From contig ML014324.1 in NCBI GenBank assembly GCA_003615045.1, forward strand, positions 1 through 29,528: 29,528 nt of DNA, written 5' to 3'. A program made the translations under genes and the position numbers. Origin of the DNA: Caulochytrium protostelioides. Taxonomy: Eukaryota; Chytridiomycota; Caulochytriomycetes; Caulochytriales; Caulochytriaceae. Within the stretch, counting starts at the first letter, position 1, and each line of letters begins with the position of its first letter. A model generated the notes under the pieces. The model saw only the letters and a program-made list of their open reading frames with translations. It was not told where the DNA came from and searched no databases. This document shows, one piece after another, positions 17,497-25,600 of this stretch.

Positions 17497-19977
17497 ATGG
17501 CCGTGCCCGCTGGGCTCGGCCGACGCTTGTCACTCTGCCTGCCGCCACGCGCGCCGCCCGCGGCCTACCTGGTCCCGGCCAGCGGGCTGCATGCGCCGCG
17601 CCCCGCTCCGCGCCGCGGCCGGCTGCTGGCGTCCCGCGCCGTTACAACGACGGCGCGACGCCTGACGCCGACTTCCACGGCCCGTGACGGCGACAACTCC
17701 GACCACCGCACGGACCACCGGGACGGCTCGTCGGCCGTCGGCTCTTCTGCCGCACCACCCGCACCAACGCCGGCGCCACCATCCCCGCCGTCGTCGCCAC
17801 CGCCGTCGTCACCCTCGATACCACCGGCGCCCGCGACGGCGGCGGCTGCCGCCGCCGCTGCCGCCGCTAGCGCTGCCGCCGCCGCCGCCGACAAGATCCG
17901 CAGCACGTCCAGCGACCTGGCGGCGCACTGGCGCGCGGCCGAGCAGCTCATTCCGGAAGGCTTCACCTGGCTCGACCGGTTTATCGCGTCCTCGGATCCC
18001 GGCGCGACCGGCGAGTCGGCCGGGTCGCCGCCGAGCCCCGCCGAGGCCTCCGAGAGCCATCTCCAGGGCACCGGCACCGCTGTCAACGCCGGTGGCGGCC
18101 TGGTCATGGACGCCTCGGCCCGCGGCGCCGCCGTCGCCGCCGCATGGCTCCAGCACCTCCGGCCGACGGCGGCCTCCGCCACCGCCGCTGCCGGCGCTGC
18201 CACGGGCCCGAACCCCTCGTCGAACACCACCAGTGTCGCATCGAGAGAGGGCCCCGGCGGCTTGCGTGGCGCCACGCCACCGCAGCGCAGTCGCGACGGC
18301 AGCGGTCCGGTGGACCAAGCGGCGAACGTCGTGCTGCCGTCATACGACCTGCAGCTCGGCCCGGGCAACGCCATCCAGACGGAGGCCGAGAGCGATGCGG
18401 CGGCCGCGGCCGCCTCGGCCGCCGCGGCCGCGCGGCTCCGCGCCCTGCCGTACTCGGGCTACTCGTTCAACTCGACGACGCCGCACACGCCCTTCGGCGA
18501 GACGATCACCCAGCGCAGCGTGAATGTGATCCGCAAGTATGTCGGCCGCGACCGCGGGTTCCCGTCGGGCATGTGGCACTCGCTCGGGTCAGCGATCCAT
18601 CGGCTGCGCGCGAGCATCCCGTCGCCGTCGGGATACGGCTACGACGGCCGCCGCAGCGGCGGCGGCGCCAATCGACGCGGTGACCGCGCGACGGGCGCGT
18701 CGTCGTCGTCGTCAAGACCAGGAGGGGAGCCAGCATCAAACGCATTGGCGAACGGGGCATCGGGCACGCCGATGCCAACCCTGCCCGTGCCGCAGCATAT
18801 CCACCGCGTGGTCATTATTGGCGTGCACGGCTGGTTCCCCGGACGGTGGGTGTCCAAGCTGGTCGGCGAGCCGACGGGCACGTCGCAGCGGTTCGTGTCG
18901 CAGATGCACCAGGCGGTCCGCGAGTTCTATGCGTCGCAGGACGGCATGGCGGGCGCCGACCTCGCGTCGCTGGGGGTGGACGTGACCACGATCCCGCTCG
19001 TTGGCGAAGGCACCGTCGAGGAGCGCGTGGCGAAGCTGCATGCCCAGCTCGTGGACAACGCGTTCTGGCTGCAGCATCTGCGCGACGCGGAGCTGGTCAT
19101 GATCGCGGCGCACAGCCAGGGTAGCCCGGTGTCGTCGTTGCTGGTGAGCCGGCTCATTGACGAGGGCTACGTGCACCCGCACCGGCAGCGGGTGTGCCTG
19201 CTCGCGATGGCGGGCATTTCACACGGCCCGATGCCCTCGCTGAAGGGCAACCTGATCGTGCAGTATGTCGAGGCCGAAGCCGCCCGCGAGCTGTTCGAGT
19301 TCAACAACCCGTCCAGCGCCATCTCGCGCAAGTACCGCTACGCCGTGCAGAACATGCTGACCCACGGCGTCCGCATCACCGCGATCGGCAGCTGGTACGA
19401 CCAGGTCGTCCCGCTCTACTCGGCTGTCATGCACGGCTTCCACCATGTCAACATCTTCCGCGGCGTCTACATCGAGGGCCGAGATTACAATCCGGACTTC
19501 CTGTCGCACCTCATCGTCTTTGCGCTCAAGCTCCGCAACGCCGGGTGGACCGACCACGATCTGGTTGTGCATCTTTCCGAGCTCGTCATGGGCAACCTCT
19601 GGGGCGGGACGCAGGGCCACGAGACCATCTACAACGACCTGTCCGCGTACCGCGTCGCCCTCGCGTGGGCGCTCGGCCCGACGCCGCCTGCGCACCGTCC
19701 CCGGTCGCCTTACGCACTGCCCGCCGGCTCCGCCTCCACCATCCCGCCATACCCGAACACGGTTGCCGGCTACCGCGCCCCCGCGCGGCTCAACCCCTAC
19801 TTCCTTCCCTGGATCATGGCGCAGCTGCTCGCCGACCCTTTTATCCAGCAGAGCCCGGAGCTCGCGGCCGACCTGCACCAGCTGCAGACCGAATTCGCTG
19901 CCTGGGAGCCGCAGTCGAAGGTCTACCGCGAGCTCCGCTACCGCCTCGAGCCGTTCCGTGCGCGTCCGCATCTCTAG
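17497..19977 (+). CDS. YMC020W-like alpha/beta hydrolase domain protein
   Basis: An uncharacterised alpha/beta hydrolase of a family I associate with fungi (YMC020W-like); the substrate is unknown. It has 826 residues from the first in-frame ATG at 17497. The N terminus is rich in Arg, Leu, Ala and Pro and nearly free of acidic residues for about 65 positions, so mitochondrial targeting is possible. Residues about 85-430 are disordered, with a poly-Ala/Ser tract near 115-130. The hydrolase domain (about 435-730) starts RVVIIGVHGWFPGRW (about 437-451) and includes GEPTGTSQRFV. The likely nucleophile is Ser540 in AHSQGS, Asp635 in GSWYDQVVPLYS is the likely acid, and His687 in WTDHD is a candidate base. 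The block FNNPSSAISRKY and the IYNDLSAY segment also fit the family. A single exon ends with TAG at 19975. Confidence 0.85.
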   Translation: MAVPAGLGRRLSLCLPPRAPPAAYLVPASGLHAPRPAPRRGRLLASRAVTTTARRLTPTSTARDGDNSDHRTDHRDGSSAVGSSAAPPAPTPAPPSPPSSPPPSSPSIPPAPATAAAAAAAAAASAAAAAADKIRSTSSDLAAHWRAAEQLIPEGFTWLDRFIASSDPGATGESAGSPPSPAEASESHLQGTGTAVNAGGGLVMDASARGAAVAAAWLQHLRPTAASATAAAGAATGPNPSSNTTSVASREGPGGLRGATPPQRSRDGSGPVDQAANVVLPSYDLQLGPGNAIQTEAESDAAAAAASAAAAARLRALPYSGYSFNSTTPHTPFGETITQRSVNVIRKYVGRDRGFPSGMWHSLGSAIHRLRASIPSPSGYGYDGRRSGGGANRRGDRATGASSSSSRPGGEPASNALANGASGTPMPTLPVPQHIHRVVIIGVHGWFPGRWVSKLVGEPTGTSQRFVSQMHQAVREFYASQDGMAGADLASLGVDVTTIPLVGEGTVEERVAKLHAQLVDNAFWLQHLRDAELVMIAAHSQGSPVSSLLVSRLIDEGYVHPHRQRVCLLAMAGISHGPMPSLKGNLIVQYVEAEAARELFEFNNPSSAISRKYRYAVQNMLTHGVRITAIGSWYDQVVPLYSAVMHGFHHVNIFRGVYIEGRDYNPDFLSHLIVFALKLRNAGWTDHDLVVHLSELVMGNLWGGTQGHETIYNDLSAYRVALAWALGPTPPAHRPRSPYALPAGSASTIPPYPNTVAGYRAPARLNPYFLPWIMAQLLADPFIQQSPELAADLHQLQTEFAAWEPQSKVYRELRYRLEPFRARPHL

Positions 19978-20076
19978 AGACCCGTCAAACAGCACCGCGC
20001 AGGCGGCGGCGTCCACGGCCGGGCCAGACCTGCGGACCCGTGGAGGCGCGCGCTGACTGGGCCGCATACCCCCATT

Positions 20077-20082
20077 AATAAA
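20077..20082 (+). terminator. Polyadenylation signal AATAAA for the hydrolase gene
   Basis: An exact AATAAA 100 bases after the hydrolase stop codon, within an AT-rich island (ATTAATAAATTA) in otherwise GC-rich sequence. The convergent TRM10 gene ends only 66 bases further on, so transcripts of the two genes may overlap at their 3' ends. Confidence 0.6.
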
Positions 20083-20148
20083 TTACCCAAAAAGGGCCAT
20101 CAAGGCCGTATGAGAAAGAAAAAAACGTGGAAGGGGTGGACGCGGCCG

Positions 20149-21588
20149 TCAGGGAAGCACGGCGTCGGCACGGGCGTCGCCGTCGGTCGTTCCGAGTGTC
20201 GCGGAAGCCACCGTGGCAGGGGCATCGAGCGGCGTCGTCTCGTGTGACGGAGCGGACGCGGCCGGCATCGGATGGGCGGCATCGGCGCTGGCGGGCGCAC
20301 CGCCATCGGCGTTGACATCGCCATCGGCGTTGACATCGCCATCGCCATCGCCATCGCCATTGTCATTGCCATTACCATCGCCATTGCCATTGTCATCCGT
20401 TTTCGAGGCGGTCGCCGTCGATTCCAACAACTGCGGGTTCTTGCGCTGCGGCATCACATCCAAGAGGGCCGTCCTCCAGTCAGCGCCATCCATCACCTTG
20501 AGCATGATTTCCACCACTGTTATATGGAACATTGTCGTACCATCATCATTGAATCGCGTGAGTCGACTCGCATCCATCATCCATTCTCGCCATCCATTCA
20601 CATAAGTGGCTCCGACAATCCGGGATCGAGACTTACCGTGATTGGTGGTCAGCACTTTGCGGGAGAGCATATGGAGGTGCTCGCCAATGGGCAGCTTGGC
20701 CGTCGGGATACCATGCTCGGTGGCGATGCGCTGGCACAGGCCCTTGTGGCGGTTGCGGTCCACGATCGCGCCGACGATGTAGATCTTGCCCGGCTCGAGC
20801 TGCGTGATCGTTGTGTCCGAGTCGGCGCTCAAATAGACGAGCGCGTCGCGCTGGCCCTCCGGGAAGTGCTCCAGCAGCGGCGTTTCGACGACGTCCATCT
20901 GCCACTGCCGCCAGTGCACGCTGTGCGTGTCCAGCGCGTCCACCATCCGGGACGCCGGCTGGATGCCGTAGGCCACGAGGCGCGACGCCTTCGCAGACGC
21001 CCGCGTCGCCGAGTAACTGCGCTCGATCTGCTTCGCGATGCTCGTCATCTCGCCGTTGTGCATGTACGCGTCGAAGCTGCAGTCCAAAGCGATGGTGACG
21101 CCGGTCTCGGGGCGCGCGCCGGCGCCGTGGCGCCGCTTCGACGGCGGCCGCGATGCTGCCTCCACCGGCTCGCCGCGCGCGATCGCCGCTGAGCGCTCCT
21201 CGCGAGCCTTCGCTTTCTTGGCATGCCGGACTTCGCGCCGGTACGCTGCGCGCTCCTCGCGGCCAGCCTCCCACTCGGCCTTGCGCTTCGCCTTCTTCAT
21301 GGCATTCTTGCTCATGGCGGGCGCCGCTGTTTCGGTCGCTGTCGCTGCTGTTGCCGGGAATGCTGCCGTGGCTGGGGCTGTCGCCGGCACCGGCGCGGGC
21401 CCTGAGTCGGATGCCGGGGCGCCAGCCGGGGGCGACGGCGCCAGTGGCGCAGTAGCAGTAGCAGCAGTAGCAGCAGCAGCAGCAGCAGTGGGAACGGGCG
21501 GCGCCGCGGGCATCGCGTGGGCTGTCGCCGTGGGCGCGGCGGGCGACGCAGGGGCGTCGCGGGTCTCGTGGACTGCCGGCGCCGTCAT
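20149..21588 (-). CDS. TRM10: tRNA (guanine(9)-N1)-methyltransferase Trm10, two exons
   Basis: Predicted SPOUT-fold enzyme that methylates N1 of guanine 9 in tRNAs using S-adenosylmethionine. Coding exons are 21588-20637 and 20516-20149, giving 439 residues. The start context is CACCATGAC. An Ala/Pro/Thr-rich leader (1-90) precedes MSKNAMKKAKRKAEWE (92-107), which aligns with the MSKKQWKKMCKRQRWEE start of yeast Trm10. The basic coiled region is followed by the SPOUT domain (about 160-345): ALDCSFD, VYLSADSDTTITQLEPGKIY (251-270) and GAIVDRNRHKGLC (273-285). Asp277 corresponds to the catalytic Asp210 of yeast. Removing the intron restores LTTNHVVEIMLK, matching yeast LTTTHVVQLMLK. The tail (about 355-439) is an acidic Asp/Asn/Gly repeat plus Ala/Pro sequence. 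The product could instead be a TRMT10A/B paralogue type. Confidence 0.93.
   Translation of the reverse strand: MTAPAVHETRDAPASPAAPTATAHAMPAAPPVPTAAAAAATAATATAPLAPSPPAGAPASDSGPAPVPATAPATAAFPATAATATETAAPAMSKNAMKKAKRKAEWEAGREERAAYRREVRHAKKAKAREERSAAIARGEPVEAASRPPSKRRHGAGARPETGVTIALDCSFDAYMHNGEMTSIAKQIERSYSATRASAKASRLVAYGIQPASRMVDALDTHSVHWRQWQMDVVETPLLEHFPEGQRDALVYLSADSDTTITQLEPGKIYIVGAIVDRNRHKGLCQRIATEHGIPTAKLPIGEHLHMLSRKVLTTNHGKSRSRIVGATYVNGWREWMMDASRLTRFNDDGTTMFHITVVEIMLKVMDGADWRTALLDVMPQRKNPQLLESTATASKTDDNGNGDGNGNDNGDGDGDGDVNADGDVNADGGAPASADAAHPMPAASAPSHETTPLDAPATVASATLGTTDGDARADAVLP
20301..20394 (-). repeat. Asp/Asn/Gly-encoding hexamer repeat at TRM10 C terminus
   Basis: Plus-strand GCCATC/GCCATT repeats, interspersed with two copies of a longer GTTGACATCGCCATCGGC-type unit, encode an acidic Gly-Asp/Asn tail in TRM10. 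The tract is in frame and variation in copy number would alter only tail length. Confidence 0.8.
20517..20636 (-). other. Spliceosomal intron in TRM10 (120 nt, stop-free)
   Basis: The minus strand reads CACG then GTAAGT at the 5' end and ends AACAG before TGGTGGAAATC. A branch-point-like CTCAC lies about 50 bases before the 3' end. The length is 40 codons with no in-frame stop, so unspliced RNA would keep the frame and add 40 residues. The inserted residues have no counterpart in Trm10 proteins, and they would split the conserved LTTNH/VVEIMLK block inside the SPOUT domain. Confidence 0.9.
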
Positions 21589-21961
21589 GGTGTGCGCCGT
21601 CGAGACGCCGCGAGGTCAGCTGGTGACCACAGGATCCTGAGAAAGGGTGAAGCGGTGGGTTCGAAGGTTCGCGGGTGCGGTGCGATGCACGGATGGGGAT
21701 GAGATGCGCGGCTCGCGGCTCGCGCGGCAGCGGCGCGGGCGAGCGTGGGCGGAGGAAAAGACCGCGAGCGAGACGGGCGTCGTGGTCGCTGGCGATAGCC
21801 GGCTGGGCGATCCTCTTGGCGCCGCATGATGACCTCGTTCAGCGGCCCTCATCAGCGGATCACCGCGTCGTCGCCCGGTCGGAGAAAGTCCGCCCTCGAC
21901 CCGAGCGGAGAAAGCGGCGGCGTGAGCACTCCGAGGGTTGGCCTGAGGTGGTCTCGAGCAG

Positions 21962-22025
21962 CTGCGCCACATCACTGCGCCACGCGAGCTGCGCCACGCG
22001 AGCTGCGCCACGCGAGCTGCGCCAC
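21962..22025 (+). repeat. 14-bp tandem repeat CTGCGCCACGCGAG
   Basis: Three perfect copies of CTGCGCCACGCGAG (21975-22016), preceded by a diverged copy (21962-21974) and followed by a partial one (22017-22025). It sits near the middle of the TRM10/ZGRF1 divergent promoter region, so it could be a minisatellite or a cluster of sites for one regulator. Confidence 0.9.
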
Positions 22026-22343
22026 CGCTCGATGCGTCGAGAGCGAGGCAAGCGCCACACTTTGGTGGCGGTCATCACGTCGCCGTGTGGCGCAGCCGGT
22101 GCGGTGTCACGGCGCGTGCGGCACCGAATCGGCACGGCCACGGCCACGGCCACGTCGTTGATGGGCCAGCGTGAACTCATCGGGTTGGCGGTGACCAGGG
22201 CTGGGGCACGAGCGGGCAGCAGCCACGGCAGCGGCGCGGTCATACTGATATCCGAAGGCCGCCGCCAACCCTTGCGTCAGTGATCCTGATCACCTCGCGC
22301 GCCGTACTAGAGGTCTTTCCCGACTCCGTATACCTCCCCCTCG

Positions 22344-22364
22344 CTGCTGCTGCTGCTGCTGCTG
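22344..22364 (+). repeat. CTG trinucleotide repeat x7
   Basis: Seven perfect CTG triplets in the TRM10/ZGRF1 intergenic region, about 260 bp before the ZGRF1 start. Confidence 0.9.
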
Positions 22365-22623
22365 GCGCCGGCCATGAGCGTGTGACATTCCCGGATCTGC
22401 GACGGTGTTGTTCCCCTTTCAGATTCGGCTGGTCGTCGGCAATGCCGTCGGCCTCTCGGCAATGGCCTGAGTCGACCGCGTGTCCCACCCACGGAGACGT
22501 GCCATCCGTGTCAGGGTCTCAGCACTCCGGATGCCCTGTCGACCAGCCAGCGCCACCGTTCACCGACGTTGTTGAGTCGGGTTGAGTCGGGACGATCGCG
22601 CACACAGCCGCCGCGCAGCTACC

Positions 22624-25600
22624 ATGGCGGCCCCCGTGTGCACCTACGAGGCGCTGTATTGCAGCAAGCTCTATGCACAGCGAAAGGTCAAGCCGTTCCA
22701 TGATGGCGTGCTGGCGTACAACCCGGCGACTCGCCGCGCCGTGCTGTATGCGGCCGACGACCGCAGTGGCCACCGCGTCGTCGAGACCATGCTGCTCATG
22801 CCCGGCACGGCCGTGGACATCGACGCCACGCTGCTTATGGACCGACATCTTGTGGAGCTCACGGACCGGTTTCACGGCGTCGTTGCGCCCGTTGCGCCCG
22901 ACGGCCGTGCAACGACCACGGCTGGCACGACGACTCCGCCGCCCGGGGTCGCCACCGCCGCCGCCGCTGCCGCCACTGCCGCTGCCGCCGCCGCCGCTGC
23001 CGCCGCCGCCGCCACCGCCGCCGGCGCCCCCGCATCGCCGCATCTGCGTCGTCCAGCCACGCGCGGCCGTGGCACGCTTGGCGTGCGGCGGGGGCCGGTC
23101 TTGGTGCGGCCCACCCACGCCCCGGCGGTAAGGGTCGCCACGATCCCCGAGACGAGCCCGATGGCGGCCGCGCCGTTGCGAGGCCCCGGCATCGCCGACC
23201 GTAGCCGGCGCGGCCGTGATGCATGGAAGGACCGCCGCCTGAGCGGGAGCCCGGGCCGCGTGGATCTGGCCTTCGATGTCGAGCGTGAGCCCGATGCCGA
23301 GCCCGCCATGAGCTGGGAGCAGTACAACCAATCACTGCTGGCGCCAGCGCCGGTCCCGCGGTCGCTGCGCTCGAAGCCCGAGCCGTTTGTGTCGCCCCTC
23401 ATCACGGCGCCGGCCCGAGGTGGCGGAATGCCGGCCGCCTTGCCAGCGTCCCTGATTGCCGTCGATACGGCCACGATGCCCGATTTTTCGGGGCATGGAC
23501 GGCGCAAACGCCCGGCAGCATCGGCCACCGACATGGAACCCTCGCAACCGATTGCTGAGACGATTGCTGAGACGAGGGCTCCCTGCGGCACGCTGTCGTC
23601 GCTGAAACGGCCGCGTGAGGCTCACACATCGCACCGTGGTCGGGAGAGCGACCGTGACGAGACGGACGGTGGCGGCGGCGGCGGCGGCTATCGCCGTGAT
23701 GGCAACGGCGACGCCAGCGACGGTGGCAATTTCGGCGATGACCGCAGCCATGGCAGCGGCGATGCCGACCTGCCGGTTGATGGGATGGACACCGATGCAT
23801 ACTCTGGCAGTCCGACCCGGGCAAGCGACGCGAAACCGCGCCAGGCCGCATTGCAGGACGACGGCCTCGGCCTCTTGTCGTCACCCTCACGTTCTCCAGT
23901 AGCGCTGGGTGCCGTTCAAACCCATGTGCCGTATCGTGATGATACCGCCTTCACGCAGTTTCTGTCCTCTGCCCCCATGCTTCCCGTTAACGCGGAAAAC
24001 CACGCGGACTCATCGATCGATGCCGTGACCATGGGTGCGCCGCCTGTCTCCGGGCGAGCTGACGCGGTTTCCGACCCCGATCCCGATCTCGATCTCGAGC
24101 TCGACCCCAGTCTGGATCTGGATCTGGATCTTCATCCTGGCCCGGTCTCCGAAGTATCGCTTATCCGCCAGACCTCTGTTGTGCTCGAACCGCCACGTGC
24201 GCTAGGCGATGCACGTGACGACGCCAATGTCCCCGTGCTGCCCGATCGGGGCAGCGACGCGATGGCAGATATTTTGTGTGACATGGGTGATGATGATGAT
24301 GAGCATGAAGGTGATGAGGATAGTGAGAGTGATGGCGGCCAAGACGCTGCCCTTTCCGAGTCACCCGAGCACGGAATTCGCGCCGCCGTGCAACCACCCA
24401 CTGCGGGTGATGGGTTGGCTCGAGGCCCCCGTGATCGCCATGCGCCGTTCAAACCAGTCCGACCCCGTCGGCCGAGTCTCGGCAGGCCGTTGACCCCGAT
24501 CACCGAAGCCGACGGGACGGCGACGGCCGCCGTTCCTGCGCCGACTCGGACGCCGCCGCCTGCCGCGACCTTGCCCCGGTCCAGCACGGTGCCGCGTGCC
24601 TGGGACCCCGATACCTTTGAGCACCTCGATGCGTTTGCTGGTATGAGCCAGCACGACGACGCCTTTGAAGAGAGTCTTTTCGGGTTTCTGGACGACGAGG
24701 CGCTGCCCGTACATGAGAGTTCGCCGCCCACGGTGTTGAACGTGGCGCGCGGATCGTCTGCGACATCGGCCCCCGCCAAGCGCACCCTCCGCTCGTCTTC
24801 GGCCGTCCCGATTGTCGTCGAGACCGCACCGCCCTCGCCGCCTGCACAGCCTGCACAGCCTGAGCCGTTTTCGTCGTCTTCGCGGCCCTCACCACCCTCG
24901 CCGTCTGCACCGTCTTCGCCCCCCTCGTTGCTAGGGCCGCCTGTCCCGCATGACCAGTCTGAGGTCACGCACGCATTAGTTGCCGATACGTCTGCTGAAG
25001 ACAAGATTCGGTAAGTTGCCCCCCAAAGACAAACGGTGGATCGGGCAGACGCCTTCGATGCTCGTGTTGCTGCTGGTATGCTTTGTGTGAACGTCTGGGC
25101 TCATCTGGAGCCCTTAACGCCGTCTGAACATGCTTCGCTGTCGCTTGATGTGACCTGGGTCGTCATGATCCGCGGTGATTTCGTCGCAAATCTTGCAGGG
25201 TCGAGCAGCTGGCAAAACGGGTGACGCCGATCTCCTGTGATGACCTCCGGAGCGGGTTCAAGCGATCCTTTGTCATGCCGACCCGGTTTGAGAGTGTGCT
25301 GTTCTACAAGCAGACCTTGATCACTGCGCTGCATGAGCACCTTCAGATCATGCTGCTGGAAGCCCAAGCGCGATTTCAGCGCTTGCGCCGCGCCCACCCG
25401 GCGGCGCCCGACAGCTTCTTTCGCGGCCAGGGGGTCAAGATTTACTTGCCGGACAAGACCCGGCTAGCCGGTCTGCGTATCGTGCATCCTAAAGCCATGT
25501 ATATCCCCGCGCTTCGTGCTCGCAAGGGCCACATTGTATTGCATGTGGACGCCAATCGCGAGCCGGCGTCGGCCTATGCCAAAGACGACCTCTGGCTGCT

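Larger units (their letters stand above)
21589..22623. promoter_or_regulatory. Divergent upstream region of TRM10 and ZGRF1
   Basis: About 1.0 kb shared by the two outward-facing genes. It contains a 14-bp tandem repeat (21962-22025), seven CTG triplets (22344-22364) and a 10-bp duplication of GTTGAGTCGG (22570-22589) just before the ZGRF1 start. Short open frames in it show no conserved sequence. No TATA box was seen. Confidence 0.5.
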
